A DNA stretch of 64,000 bases from Mariniblastus sp. Its GTDB lineage: Bacteria; Planctomycetota; Planctomycetia; Pirellulales; Pirellulaceae. A program made the translations under genes and the position numbers. Where the stretch lies: positions 31,521 through 95,520 of the forward strand of contig WTFU01000162.1 in the NCBI GenBank assembly GCA_011523945.1, read 5' to 3'. Below the pieces are notes generated by a model. The model saw nothing but the letters and a program-made list of their open reading frames with translations. It was not told the DNA's origin and searched no databases. Every line of letters begins with the position of its first letter. Position 1 is the stretch's first letter. Positions 16,668 to 26,944 of the stretch are shown one piece after another.

Positions 16668-16732
16668 AAATGTTCTTCGATAATTGAGCGAATGCAGATT
16701 GGGCTAAAACGAACGTCTGTTTTGTTGGAGTG

Positions 16733-17500
16733 CTATTTTTTGGGAATCGAAGAAAATTTTCGGAGTTGGATGTTTTTGTATTCCGCGACCGTCATGAAAC
16801 TACAAAGCCCCATCGGTTTGCAAAGAGTAGTATCACCGCGGAGTGATATTTTTTTTCCTTTGATGTTTTTATCGACCACTTTCTCGTCGTCGATCCAGAC
16901 TTGGATTGTCTCAGGTTGTACTCGAACTTTGATTTTATACCACTGGTTCTTTTCAAATTTTAAAAACGAGCAGGTGTCGTTTCGAGACGCATCTTGATCG
17001 TCGATGCAAGATAAACCGACCGTCGAACCGCCCCATCCACCTACTATCAAAGTGCAGTGCGATTTATCGACAGGGAAAGTCAGGCCGCAAAAAAAATCGA
17101 TTCCGTCTGTCTTCCTTGCTTCTAACGAAATTTCGTAATTGGTTTTTGGAAGGTCATTCCGTGTCGAACTAATTCCCGTGAAAGGATCTCCCGCTTGAAG
17201 TTCAATTCGGCCTTCTTTGACTTCGCAATCTCCCTGCCCGCCGAATTCAATAGTTTCCCAATCGTCGAGCGAATTTCCATCAAAAAGAGACGTCGGTTTG
17301 GAGGTCCATTTGGGTTCCGGTTCTTCCTCTTCCTCTTGGGTAACCTGTATTTGAGTTGAGCCTTGCTGTGTTTGAAACAGCAAAGGGGCGGGGATTGGCT
17401 TTGCTTCGGTGCTGCGGCTATTGCCGCAGGCGAGAAGAAGTAAGACAGATAGGATCGGGCAAAAACCTTGAATTAAGTTCATAGTGAAAACGATCTTCAT
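16733..17500 (-). CDS. DUF1080-like secreted lipoprotein
   Basis: About 255 residues from the ATG at 17500; a longer frame from 17581 would place 27 polar residues before the signal. The signal ends in LLLLAC, a lipobox. After a Glu-rich linker (QVTQEEEEEPEPKW), SLFDGNSLDDWE begins a DUF1080 (3-keto-disaccharide hydrolase-like) jelly-roll, with the YEISLEARK, FFCGLTFPV and NQWYKIKVRV strands typical of it. Members bind or cleave carbohydrate in the envelope; many planctomycete copies are of unknown activity. It is the first gene of a probable minus-strand unit with tadA and the M28 peptidase. Confidence 0.85.
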   Translation of the reverse strand: MKIVFTMNLIQGFCPILSVLLLLACGNSRSTEAKPIPAPLLFQTQQGSTQIQVTQEEEEEPEPKWTSKPTSLFDGNSLDDWETIEFGGQGDCEVKEGRIELQAGDPFTGISSTRNDLPKTNYEISLEARKTDGIDFFCGLTFPVDKSHCTLIVGGWGGSTVGLSCIDDQDASRNDTCSFLKFEKNQWYKIKVRVQPETIQVWIDDEKVVDKNIKGKKISLRGDTTLCKPMGLCSFMTVAEYKNIQLRKFSSIPKK

Positions 17501-17640
17501 TAAGCGTGCCCCAGGGTTGAATCGGTTTCGGCTGGATTGGTTCGAATTACAGCGCTCCCTTAATATAACCGCGGGTTTCACGTATGAAAACCGAATTGTG
17601 CTGTCGGCGTTAGGAGTCCTGCGAGAAATTAGATTTGCGA

Positions 17641-17646
17641 TATAAT
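17641..17646 (+). promoter_or_regulatory. Possible -10 box of rbgA
   Basis: A perfect TATAAT lies 31 bases before the rbgA start codon. No good -35 partner is found at the usual spacing, so it is offered only as a candidate. Confidence 0.35.
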
Positions 17647-17676
17647 GAAATAAAATCTTTACGGAAAGTTGATCGG

Positions 17677-18633
17677 ATGCAAATTCAGTGGTTCCCCGGG
17701 CATATGCACAAGGCGCGGGTTCAAATAAAGGAAACCCTTCCCAAAGTTGATCTTGTCATCGAAGTATTGGATGCCCGAATTCCGTACAGCAGTGAAAACC
17801 CCATGCTGGCCGAATTGAGAGGGGATACACCTTGCTTAAAAATACTAAACAAAGCTGATTTGGCGGATCCTGATTTGGTGAAGGTCTGGTTAACGTTTTT
17901 TGAACAACAAAAGGGAATCAAAGCTCGGCCAACAAGCACCGAAGATCGGGGGTCGATTCGGCAGTTGACTCCGTTAATGTCTCAGATGCTTCCTGAAAAA
18001 GGAGAAGGGAAGACGATCACGACGATGATTGCTGGAATCCCCAATGTTGGGAAATCTACTATCATTAACATTTTGGCAAATAAGAAAGTTGCAAAGACGG
18101 GGAATGAGCCGGCGGTTACCAAAGGGCAGCAACGTATTAACATTGGTGATGGCGTGACTCTGCTGGATACTCCCGGTGTTCTTTGGCCAAACGTAGAGAA
18201 TATTTACAGCGGTTATCGATTGGCGACGATTGGCTCGATCAAAGAAACGGCGATGGATTATGCGGATGCCGCCTTCTTTTCCGCTGAATTCATGCTCAAG
18301 CACTATCATGCACGATTGGTAGAACGGTACGGGATGGACACTGTCCCGAACACCGCGATGGAGTTCATCGAGGAATTGGGTAGGAAACGCGGTTGTTTGC
18401 GAAAAGCTGGAATTGTTGATATCGACCGCGCTTCAAAGATTTTTGTGACGGAGTTGAGGGCAGGGAAGTTAGGCGCATTGACGCTCGAAACGCCGGAAAT
18501 GATGGTGTTGGAAAAAGCGGCAACTGTCGAACGTATTGCCGCGAAAGAAAAGGAAAAAGCCGCAAACGCAAAGAAAAGGAAAGTTGCGTTTAAAGAAAAG
18601 AATAAAGCAAAAAATCGAAAAAGGAATCGTTGA
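17677..18633 (+). CDS. rbgA: Ribosome biogenesis GTPase RbgA/YlqF
   Basis: A 318-residue circularly permuted GTPase starting at the ATG at 17677 (MQIQWFPGHM, the typical YlqF opening). The G4 motif NKAD (58-61) comes first, then the G1 loop GIPNVGKST (120-128) and the G3 motif DTPGVLWP, an order diagnostic of the YlqF/YawG group. It assists late assembly of the 50S subunit in a GTP-dependent way. The C-terminus carries a long tail of Lys/Arg and Glu (about the last 45 residues, ending KNRKRNR), which probably binds RNA and is longer than in Bacillus subtilis. A gene pair for AddB/AddA-like proteins follows 142 bases downstream. Confidence 0.92.
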   Translation: MQIQWFPGHMHKARVQIKETLPKVDLVIEVLDARIPYSSENPMLAELRGDTPCLKILNKADLADPDLVKVWLTFFEQQKGIKARPTSTEDRGSIRQLTPLMSQMLPEKGEGKTITTMIAGIPNVGKSTIINILANKKVAKTGNEPAVTKGQQRINIGDGVTLLDTPGVLWPNVENIYSGYRLATIGSIKETAMDYADAAFFSAEFMLKHYHARLVERYGMDTVPNTAMEFIEELGRKRGCLRKAGIVDIDRASKIFVTELRAGKLGALTLETPEMMVLEKAATVERIAAKEKEKAANAKKRKVAFKEKNKAKNRKRNR

Positions 18634-18775
18634 TTTCCGCATTACTTTGCCCCGTGACAGTTGAGAATTTTAAAAAAAGGGCGAAGCATTTTGTGGGCGT
18701 GACCAAACGTGTCACTTGGCGCGAGTAGCTTAAATGAACTGAAAAAATAGGAAGCCTCCGAGGGATTGGACAGAC

Positions 18776-21754
18776 GTGCCGAACCAAGAAACAAGCTCTG
18801 ATATTGATGTAAATTCCAGCGATGCCCGGGTGTTTTTGGGTTTTGAGAGGCCCCCGCTAGTGAGCGCGGCGGAGTGGTTGCTGAATCGTTTCCAGTTGGA
18901 ATTGCCGGGGGAAGATCGGTTCGATTTGTCGAATGTAATTGTGGTTGTTCCCACAATGCGAGCACAGAATCGATTGCTCCAATTGTTGGTAACGCAGGTC
19001 GAAAGACGCGGCGGGTTGTTTACACCCCCGCGAATCACAACGCTCGGACAGTTGCCCGAGTTTTTGTACACCGCGGCGAAGCCATTGGCTTCTGATTTGA
19101 CCCAGCAAATCGCTTGGACGAAAGTTTTAGAACAGTCATCGGAAGCTCAGATTGAGTGTTTAACAGGTCGAGACGACATCGAGGAAGGCTATGACTGGAG
19201 GCCAATGGCTACTCTTGTCTCCAGCCTGCACGCGAGGTTGGCCAATGATATTTGGAGCTTTAGCAGTGTCTCACGAGAAGTTAAGAATCATAAAGGCTTT
19301 CTGAAGGAAGAGGCTGCACGCTGGGAAGTTCTTAGCGATTTGCAAACACGCTATTACAAGATCCTCGGTGAAGTTGATTTGTGGGATAAACAGGCTGCTC
19401 GCAATTTTGCAGCCGCAGGTTTGATGAAGGCGAATGAGCTCCGCTGCCAAACGGATTTTGACATCGTTCTTGTGGGAACGGCAGATATTAATCGTTCCGT
19501 CGCGGAGATGCTTAAGCAGATTCAAACATTGAATTCAAAACAGGTTTCAGTCTTAGTGGCTGCTCCAACTTCAATGGCCGATGCGTTTGATGAAATCGGT
19601 TCGCTGGAAACTGGCTATTGGGTTGACCATGTCGTCGATTTTTCTGATGAGAAGATTCTTGTTGCTGATCAGCCTGCTGATCAGGCGGAAGGAGCCGCAA
19701 GTTTCATCACGAATCTATCATTTGAGGTGTCTGCCGACGAGATTTCGATTGGCGTACCCGATCCAACAATTATTCCTCAGTTAGAGAGAGCTTTAAATTC
19801 AGTCGAACTCAAGCATCGGAATCTTGCAGGCGTTGAATTGACCCATACGAGTCCCGTTCGTTTATTGTTGGCATGTCGAGATTATCTCGAAAATCAAAGT
19901 TATACAAATTTTGCTGCTTTGGTTCGACATCCAGATTTGTACCGCTGGCTTTGTAGCCGGGTAGAGGATGATGGATGGCTTCAATCGCTTAATGACTATC
20001 AAAATAATAATCTTCCCAGTATGTTGGGTTTACTTGAAGTCGATGCATTCGGCATTCCGGAGTTGATTGCCACAACCTTTGATCCAGCGGATGATGGAGC
20101 CGAAAAGCGAGCGGTTCGACTCTCTGATTCAACACGAATTCTAAATAAAGTTCACCAAGCATTATCGGAAATACTAGGTTCCCTGGCCGGCGGTGAAGAT
20201 GCCAAAGTGCGTCCTATTGCTGAGTGGGGGGAACCTTGGATTAGGTTTCTTCAGCAGATTTACGGTGAATTCGAATCTGATCGACAAGATGTGGTTGGGT
20301 TGAAAACATTACGGGCTTGCGAAGCCGTGTGTGTTGCACTCGCGGGGCAAAAGGCAGTACCTGTGCAATTTGGAATTCAAGTTTCTGCGAATGAATCTCT
20401 TACCTGGGCTTTGGAGTCTGCTGCTGAACATCGTGTGGTCGAGTCGCCTGATCCTGAATCGATTGAACTTGCGGGGTGGCTGGATCTGGCATTGGATGAT
20501 GCGCCGGTCATGGTAATCACTAGCGTGAATGATGAATTCGTGCCCACCTCGGAAGTTGGACATCAGTTCCTGCCGAATGAATTGTGTAAAGAATTGAAAA
20601 TCCTCGATAATGACCGACGCTACGCACGCGACGCTTATGCATTGACGGTTATTTCATCTGTACGAGAAAACCTCTTATTGATTGCCGGACGTCGGTCCAG
20701 CAGTGGCGAGCCGAGGCGGCCGAGTCGGTTGTTATTTACGGATTCGTTGACATCTGCGCGGCGTGCGAAAGCGTTTTTTGATTATGGTGGAAATCCAGAA
20801 TCCAAGCTTTGGATTACTTCGCAAAGTGATTTTCCAAGCGGGCAACAGATAGCTATTCCTGTGCCTGACGCTGCAGTGCCCAAAAATATATCAGTGACGA
20901 AGTTTAAGGACTTCATTCAGTGTCCCTATCGTTTCTACCTTAAACACATCATGCGGTTGCAAGCCACGGATGATGAGTGGCGCGAGCTTAGCGGCGGTAC
21001 ATTCGGGGATTTGGCTCACAATGTTCTCGAAGCATTCGGGAAGAGCGATGTTCGAGATACAACCGATGAATCACGGATTCGAGATTTCCTCTTTGATAAG
21101 CTAAATGAAATGGTGGCGTTTCAATTTGCTGGTTCCCGGTTACCGGCGGTTCGTATTCAAGTCGAGCAGTTACGACTTAGGTTTGAGCGATTCGCTCAGA
21201 AGCAAGCGGAAGTGCGACGTGATGGCTGGCGGATTGTCAGCACGGAAGAACATCTTTTCCACGAATTTGAAGTCGATGGTACACCCTTCGTAATCAATGG
21301 AAAAATAGATCGCGTGGATCAGCATGAAATCTCCGGTCAGATTGCTGTTTGGGATTACAAGACGTCCGATCGCGGGGATCCTCCTGAAAAAGTTCACTAC
21401 GCAAAACGCAAACAGGAATGGAAAGATCTGCAATTGCCCCTTTACCGGCACCTCGTCAAGGAAGTGGCTGCAGTGGCGGGAGCTGATTTTTCCAATGTGG
21501 CGATGGGATACGTGTTGCTGGCCAAGAATTTGGACGAGGTGGGATTCCATTCAGCAGAGTGGGAGCCGGAGATTTTAGCGACAGCCGATGAGAAGGCCCG
21601 TGAAATTATCCGCAAGATTCGATTGGGTGAATATGAAATGAGTGAAAAACCACCATTGTATTCCGAAGATTTTGCCGGTATCTGTCAGGATTTTGTGTTT
21701 GAAAAAGCTGATTCGCCTGGAGAGCAGATCGATACGGGAGAAATGCCATGGTAG
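18776..21754 (+). CDS. AddB-like PD-(D/E)XK nuclease/inactive helicase subunit
   Basis: A 992-residue protein with a GTG start at 18776. The N-terminal two thirds resembles the helicase-like scaffold of AddB (VVVPTMRAQNRLL) without an ATP-binding P-loop. The C-terminal part is a RecB-type nuclease: FIQCPYRFYLKHI with Cys716, GTFGDLAHNVLE, then the metal ligand Asp860 and Lys862 in WDYKTS, and QLPLYRH. In AddB of Firmicutes four cysteines hold an iron-sulfur cluster; here only Cys716 and a lone Cys970 are seen in this part, so the cluster is probably absent. With the overlapping downstream gene it should process double-strand break ends for RecA-dependent repair. Confidence 0.85.
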   Translation: MPNQETSSDIDVNSSDARVFLGFERPPLVSAAEWLLNRFQLELPGEDRFDLSNVIVVVPTMRAQNRLLQLLVTQVERRGGLFTPPRITTLGQLPEFLYTAAKPLASDLTQQIAWTKVLEQSSEAQIECLTGRDDIEEGYDWRPMATLVSSLHARLANDIWSFSSVSREVKNHKGFLKEEAARWEVLSDLQTRYYKILGEVDLWDKQAARNFAAAGLMKANELRCQTDFDIVLVGTADINRSVAEMLKQIQTLNSKQVSVLVAAPTSMADAFDEIGSLETGYWVDHVVDFSDEKILVADQPADQAEGAASFITNLSFEVSADEISIGVPDPTIIPQLERALNSVELKHRNLAGVELTHTSPVRLLLACRDYLENQSYTNFAALVRHPDLYRWLCSRVEDDGWLQSLNDYQNNNLPSMLGLLEVDAFGIPELIATTFDPADDGAEKRAVRLSDSTRILNKVHQALSEILGSLAGGEDAKVRPIAEWGEPWIRFLQQIYGEFESDRQDVVGLKTLRACEAVCVALAGQKAVPVQFGIQVSANESLTWALESAAEHRVVESPDPESIELAGWLDLALDDAPVMVITSVNDEFVPTSEVGHQFLPNELCKELKILDNDRRYARDAYALTVISSVRENLLLIAGRRSSSGEPRRPSRLLFTDSLTSARRAKAFFDYGGNPESKLWITSQSDFPSGQQIAIPVPDAAVPKNISVTKFKDFIQCPYRFYLKHIMRLQATDDEWRELSGGTFGDLAHNVLEAFGKSDVRDTTDESRIRDFLFDKLNEMVAFQFAGSRLPAVRIQVEQLRLRFERFAQKQAEVRRDGWRIVSTEEHLFHEFEVDGTPFVINGKIDRVDQHEISGQIAVWDYKTSDRGDPPEKVHYAKRKQEWKDLQLPLYRHLVKEVAAVAGADFSNVAMGYVLLAKNLDEVGFHSAEWEPEILATADEKAREIIRKIRLGEYEMSEKPPLYSEDFAGICQDFVFEKADSPGEQIDTGEMPW

Positions 21755-24700
21755 GTGACACCATCTTACGTGAATTAGAAGGGCAATTTCCCAACGAAGT
21801 CATTCGCGCGTCGGCGGGGACAGGGAAAACATTTGCGCTTTCCAATCGATATCTAAAACTATTGGCTTCGGGGGTTGATTGTCAGTCAATTCTGGCGACC
21901 ACGTTTACCAAGAAAGGCGCGGGGGAAATCCTCGATCGAATTATCGGACGTCTTTCTGATGCAGCGCTCGACGATTCTGCTGCTGCGAAATTGACATCAG
22001 AACTTGACTGGGAAATTAGTCAGGCGAGAGCCAAAAATATATTGCATGAGTTGCTTAAAAATCTTCATCGATTAGAGATCAGCACGCTCGATAGTTTTTT
22101 CAATCGCGTGGCCAAAGCGTTTTCCCTTGAATTGCGTTTGCCACCCAATTGGGAAATTGTGGAGGAGCAGGAAATAAATCGTATGAAGGATCGGGCGATT
22201 CAGGCAGTTTTGCGAAATGATTCGGTCGTCGATTTACTCCATATGCTGAACAAAGGTGAAGCAACTCGTCGAGTAGCATCCATGGTTCGAGAAACCGTGG
22301 ATCAGATTTACGAAATTTATCGGGAGACGGGCCCTGAACCCTGGTCGAAAATTCCAGCTTCAGGAAAGTTGTTAAGTCGCGAAGAATTGGACGCATTGAT
22401 TCTCAAGATGGAGTCGCTCGATGCGGGTGGAAAACAACTTACTAAACACTGGGGGGTGGTTACTGAATTCGTGAAATCGGAAGAGTGGGACAAATTTATC
22501 GCGAATACTTCTTTTCAGAATATGCTCAAAGGCGAACCAAAGTATTCTCGGACGAAATTGCCAAGTGAAATCGTGGAGGTTTATAGTTTACTGATCCCTC
22601 ACTGTCGAGCCTTCGTTTGTCAGCGTTTGAGGATGCAAAATGAGGCGATTTGTAAGTTGCTTGCAGCCTATGGCCAATTGATCGAGGCCGAAAAAAATCG
22701 CACTGGCAACTTGAGATTTCAGGATGTTACCGAGAGGTTGCAGGAGTTTGTCGCGGCCTGGGATGCGGACAGATTGTCATTTCGCCTCGACAGTCAGGTG
22801 CATCATTTGCTGCTCGATGAGTTTCAAGATACTTCACTCGGGCAGTGGAATGTCATTCGGCCGTTTGCCAAAAAAGTTACCGAAGATTCCGATTCGCTCA
22901 AATCATTCTTTTGTGTCGGTGATCTCAAGCAAGCTATTTTTGGTTGGCGTGGAGGAATTGCCGAGATCTTTGATTTAGTGGATCAGCAACTGCCCAATCT
23001 AAAATCAGATAGCCTTTCTAAAAGCTGGAGAAGTTCTCAACCGCTGATCGATATGGTCAATCAGGTTTTTAGGAATGTGAAACAGTATTCATGCGGCGAT
23101 GAGTTAATTAAAAAGGAAATCTGCCGTTGGTCCAGTAAGTTTGAAGAACACACGACTGCGCGGGACGAGTTGCGTGGATACGTTACCGTTGAAATGGCTG
23201 CAGATTGCGCTGAGAGCGCGAAACGTTTTGTTGACAGCAAAGACAAAATTCGTAATCAAAATATGATCCATCGAACCGTTGAGCGAATACAGCAATTGGA
23301 TAATGACCTGCCTGCGCATCACAGTATCGGTGTGATTGCACGAACCAATGATCAAGTATCTGATTTGATTTTTGAGCTTCAGCAGGCCGGGGTTCCCGCC
23401 AGTGAGGAGGGAGGGGGGCGTTTGACAGATTCGGCTGCGGTCGAAGCTGTGTTAGCTGTGATGAAATTAGCGGATCATCCCGATGATAGCGTCGCACGTT
23501 TTCACTTATCGCACTCGCCGCTTGCGGACTACTTGGGTTTGGCACCAGAAACGAGAGAAAACCGACGGGAGAATATCATTGCGGCAAGAGAGGCGGCTGT
23601 AATGGTTCGCGAAGAGTTGGTCAATTTAGGTTATGGGCCTACCGTCGAGATAATTGCAAAACGTCTCGCTGAATACTGTACACGCCGTGAAATATTCCGA
23701 CTGCAGCAATTGGTTCGTGTGGCTTATGATTGTCCTTCGGATGATCCTCAATGGTTGCTCCGGCCCACCAGATTTGTTGCTTTTGTACGCGACGAAGTAA
23801 AGGTGAGTGATCAAAGTTCAGCCCGTGTGCGTGTGATGACGGTTCACAAAGCCAAGGGGCTCGAGTTTGATGCGGTGGTGTTACCAATTAGTTGTTCTTC
23901 GCGGGGATGGGCCGGACAAACACCAACGGTAGTGGCTGGTCGTGATGAACCGACTGCACCGATCAGCGTGGCGACGCGTTATATGGGGTCAGAGTTACGG
24001 AAGCTTCTTCCCGAGGCTATACAAGAGTTGTTTGATAATGATCGCCGACAGACGATTCGTGAGTCGCTGTGCGTGCTTTATGTCGCGTTGACCCGCGGAG
24101 TGCATGCAACGCATATCATTCTCTCCCACGGTGCTAAGCCGGAGCACAAATCTTCCGCTGGAATTTTGTTATCGACGCTGTGTCCGGCGGTTGAGCGGGC
24201 TGAAGGCGTTCTGTATCAGCACGGTGAGGCGGATTGGTATTCATCCTCAAGTGAGGTGGTTGAAGTCGATGCATATCAATTAGCGGACTTCTATCCTCCG
24301 GAGAATTGGATTGCTCAAAAGGGAGTCGTCAGTTCTGGGCAGCGATCCGGACGTGGGCAGCGGCGTGTATTGCCCTCTCAAGTCGAGAATGGCTCAAAGA
24401 TAAATGCGAGTTCTTTTTTTAACTCAATTTTGAATGAAAAATCGATGCAACGAGGGTCGCTGTTGCATGCTTGCTTTGAGCAGGTTGGTTGGCTCGATGA
24501 AAAAGTTCCTACGCGTGAAAAGCTGGAAAACCATCTCAAGGCTTTGAACGCAGAGTTGGTAGACATAGATGGGGTGATTGACGAGTTTTTTGAAGTATTA
24601 AAAAGTGATAATATTTCAAACTTGCTGTCTCGTAGAACCTATCAGGAGTCTTACTTGATGGAGTTTGCGGGAGCGGGCGAAATAATTTTGGAAGCAAACC

Positions 24701-25164
24701 GTCTCGAGGTAGAGTGCGAGCGGCCGTTCGCAGTTACGCTCGACGGAAACCTTGTGCAAGGCACAATGGATCGGGTTGTTTGGGTGTATCAAGGTAGCCA
24801 GTTAATCGCTGCGGATATCGTTGACTTTAAATCGAATGCTGTCGACGCTGATAATTTGCAAAGTCAGATTGAGTATTATCAACCTCAAATGGAAGTCTAT
24901 CGTCGGGCGGTCAGCCAATTTGCAAAAATTCCAATGGAGAGAATTGCCGCCAGATTGGTATTCAGCGATTCTAGGCAAGTAATCAATTTGGAATTGATTG
25001 AATCGAGAGTCGGCTACTCCCCGATGCCTGAGAAATGTGAAGCAAGGGTGGCACCGTCGGAGATGCCCAAGTCAACTCCACCCGAGAAGAAGCCGCCCCA
25101 GCCCATCGCTGAAGACGGCAATGATCCGCCTGCCGGGGACCGGCAAAGGACGCTCTGGGACTAA
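21748..25164 (+). CDS. addA: AddA-like UvrD-family helicase-nuclease
   Basis: A 1138-residue superfamily 1A helicase. Walker A is ASAGTGKT (21-28), motif II is DEFQD from Asp357, and motif V/VI regions include TVHKAKGLEFD and LYVALTRG. The C-terminus has a RecB-family nuclease domain: RGSLLHACFEQ, GTMDRV with Asp1008, VDFKS with Asp1026 and Lys1028, then a Gln/Tyr helix. It should be the motor and one nuclease of an AddAB-type end-resection enzyme in the cytoplasm. Its ATG lies inside the end of the AddB-like gene (7 base overlap), so the two are translationally coupled. RecB is the main alternative name, but the partner is AddB-like. A proline-rich tail ends the protein. Confidence 0.92.
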   Translation: MVGDTILRELEGQFPNEVIRASAGTGKTFALSNRYLKLLASGVDCQSILATTFTKKGAGEILDRIIGRLSDAALDDSAAAKLTSELDWEISQARAKNILHELLKNLHRLEISTLDSFFNRVAKAFSLELRLPPNWEIVEEQEINRMKDRAIQAVLRNDSVVDLLHMLNKGEATRRVASMVRETVDQIYEIYRETGPEPWSKIPASGKLLSREELDALILKMESLDAGGKQLTKHWGVVTEFVKSEEWDKFIANTSFQNMLKGEPKYSRTKLPSEIVEVYSLLIPHCRAFVCQRLRMQNEAICKLLAAYGQLIEAEKNRTGNLRFQDVTERLQEFVAAWDADRLSFRLDSQVHHLLLDEFQDTSLGQWNVIRPFAKKVTEDSDSLKSFFCVGDLKQAIFGWRGGIAEIFDLVDQQLPNLKSDSLSKSWRSSQPLIDMVNQVFRNVKQYSCGDELIKKEICRWSSKFEEHTTARDELRGYVTVEMAADCAESAKRFVDSKDKIRNQNMIHRTVERIQQLDNDLPAHHSIGVIARTNDQVSDLIFELQQAGVPASEEGGGRLTDSAAVEAVLAVMKLADHPDDSVARFHLSHSPLADYLGLAPETRENRRENIIAAREAAVMVREELVNLGYGPTVEIIAKRLAEYCTRREIFRLQQLVRVAYDCPSDDPQWLLRPTRFVAFVRDEVKVSDQSSARVRVMTVHKAKGLEFDAVVLPISCSSRGWAGQTPTVVAGRDEPTAPISVATRYMGSELRKLLPEAIQELFDNDRRQTIRESLCVLYVALTRGVHATHIILSHGAKPEHKSSAGILLSTLCPAVERAEGVLYQHGEADWYSSSSEVVEVDAYQLADFYPPENWIAQKGVVSSGQRSGRGQRRVLPSQVENGSKINASSFFNSILNEKSMQRGSLLHACFEQVGWLDEKVPTREKLENHLKALNAELVDIDGVIDEFFEVLKSDNISNLLSRRTYQESYLMEFAGAGEIILEANRLEVECERPFAVTLDGNLVQGTMDRVVWVYQGSQLIAADIVDFKSNAVDADNLQSQIEYYQPQMEVYRRAVSQFAKIPMERIAARLVFSDSRQVINLELIESRVGYSPMPEKCEARVAPSEMPKSTPPEKKPPQPIAEDGNDPPAGDRQRTLWD

Positions 25165-25223
25165 AGAATTGCGACTCAGAAGCGACATTCCACGGTGGAT
25201 AAACCACTAATCGATCTGTCGCG

Positions 25224-26522
25224 TTAGCTGAGATTTTCTTCGAGATCCCAGTCGTCGGGAATGACTGCTTTCTTAATCAGAATTGGAATGCCATCTCGGA
25301 TAACACAGGTATCATGCTCCAGGTCCGTTTGGTCGCGTTGGGACTGATTAATAATCTTTACGTTTTTACCAATGCACACATTCTTATCGATGATGGCCCC
25401 ATCGATCACCGTACCTTCACCAATCTCTAAAGGCGGACCCTGGCGTTCAGCCGCTCTTTCTTCGTTATCGTAGTAATCATTCCCCATCACAATTGAATTC
25501 CGGATAGTAACGTTCGGTGCAATCACAGTTCTTAGTCCAATTACGCTGTTTTCGATAATGGAACCAGCACCAATCTTGCATCCATTTGAAATTAAACTAT
25601 CCGAAACGGTTGCTCCGCTCATTCGCGTTGGAGGCAGGAATCGAGCACGCGTGTAGATTGGTGAGCCGGCTTCCATTAGCTCGAATTCGGGGTCTGGGGT
25701 GGTGAGGTGTAAGTTGGATTCGTAAAACGAGCGGATGGTACCGATGTCTTCCCAGTATCCATCAAACAAATGCATCTGAACGTGGTGGCTGTGAATGGTT
25801 GCCGGGAAAACTTCTTTTCCAAAGTCAGTGTGTTCGGTTCCCGATAGTACTTGGGTTAACAGCTTGCGATCGAATACATATATTCCCATGCTGGCAATGC
25901 AATCGCGTCCCTTTGATTCGACACCATAACTGTCGATCCAGTCGGTATCGGTGCTGACTGCCTCTATCTCCTCGTCAGTTTGCGGTTTTTCAACGAAGTC
26001 GTTGACCCTACCATCGTCATCAACTTTGACGACTCCAAAACCTTTGGCATCTTCTCGGGAAACAGGCATGCATGAGATGGTGACGTCGGCGCCGCTTTTG
26101 ATATGCGTATCGATTAATTCACCGTAATCCATTCGGTACAGCTGGTCACCCGATAGAATGACAACATAATCGATTCCCGGTTGGTTAAAGTAGACGAGGT
26201 TTTTTCGAACGGCGTCAGCGGTGCCTTGATACCAGTCACTTTCACCGCTCAATGTTTCCTGAGCAGCAAGCAATTCGACAAAACCGCCACTGAAATTGTC
26301 GAACGAATACGCTCGACGAATGTGTCCGTGGAGGCTTACTGACATGAACTGAGTCAAAACAAAGACTCGATTGATTCCACTATTGAGACAATTCGAGATA
26401 GGAATGTCGATCAAGCGGTACATGCCTGCAAGCGGAACTGCAGGTTTACTGCGGATTGTTGTGAGCGGAGCTAATCTTGAACCACGTCCGCCACCGAGTA
26501 CTAAAGCAACCGCATTTCGCAT
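25224..26522 (-). CDS. glgC: Glucose-1-phosphate adenylyltransferase
   Basis: A 432-residue ADP-glucose pyrophosphorylase, which makes ADP-glucose from ATP and glucose-1-phosphate for glycogen synthesis. The nucleotide-binding opening VLGGGRGSRLAPLT is followed by KPAVPLAG and RLIDIPISNCLNSG. The region WYQGTADAVRKN and the sugar-phosphate site (VEKPQ, about residue 160) are intact, and the C-terminal third is a left-handed beta-helix (ISNGCKIGAGSIIENSVIG). Length and sequence are close to the plant/cyanobacterial type of enzyme. The gene lies alone on the minus strand, convergent with addA. Allosteric control by central-carbon intermediates is usual for the family. Confidence 0.96.
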   Translation of the reverse strand: MRNAVALVLGGGRGSRLAPLTTIRSKPAVPLAGMYRLIDIPISNCLNSGINRVFVLTQFMSVSLHGHIRRAYSFDNFSGGFVELLAAQETLSGESDWYQGTADAVRKNLVYFNQPGIDYVVILSGDQLYRMDYGELIDTHIKSGADVTISCMPVSREDAKGFGVVKVDDDGRVNDFVEKPQTDEEIEAVSTDTDWIDSYGVESKGRDCIASMGIYVFDRKLLTQVLSGTEHTDFGKEVFPATIHSHHVQMHLFDGYWEDIGTIRSFYESNLHLTTPDPEFELMEAGSPIYTRARFLPPTRMSGATVSDSLISNGCKIGAGSIIENSVIGLRTVIAPNVTIRNSIVMGNDYYDNEERAAERQGPPLEIGEGTVIDGAIIDKNVCIGKNVKIINQSQRDQTDLEHDTCVIRDGIPILIKKAVIPDDWDLEENLS

Positions 26523-26944
26523 TTCTTAATCCTGCGTATTTTTTGGACAGTATTTTTTAGGTCTTGTTCCATCAACTGAAAAGTTAACCACTAGACCAAG
26601 AAATCACAAGGTATCGAATCCCTGACTCTTCCAGTAGGGGTGGCTTCATTCCTTGGCTGAGGACGTTTCGATACTTCAGTTTTGATTTTGCATTAGAATT
26701 GGTTGAGTATTCCAATCGGATGAAGGCCTCTTCACAATGGAAGGGTAACGTTGATCCCATGGGACGCTTGCCCATCGCCCTTCCTTTATACCGCCTCGAA
26801 GCCGAAGCGTCGGTCCAGGTTCAACGCTCTGCATCTAGTGCATAAAGCATAAAATTACCTTGCAATAGCAGTCGGCGGAGAGCTAAAGCGGCGAATCGGC
26901 GGGGGGAAAAGAAAAAATTGGCAGTCGTAACCCAGTCGTAACCT
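26523..26944. other. Intergenic region between scpB and glgC
   Basis: About 422 bases. On the minus strand two short pieces recall tRNA arms: GGGATTCGATACC (T-arm-like) and GGTCTAGTGGTTAAC (D-arm-like), but in the wrong order for a tRNA and without an anticodon stem. A 63-codon open frame at 26584-26775 has no recognisable features. Nothing here is supported as a gene. Confidence 0.4.

Noticed and set aside
26583..26626. tRNA-like fragments on the minus strand in the scpB-glgC spacer
   Set aside because: A T-arm-like piece precedes a D-arm-like piece, the reverse of a normal tRNA, and no anticodon stem or paired acceptor could be drawn.
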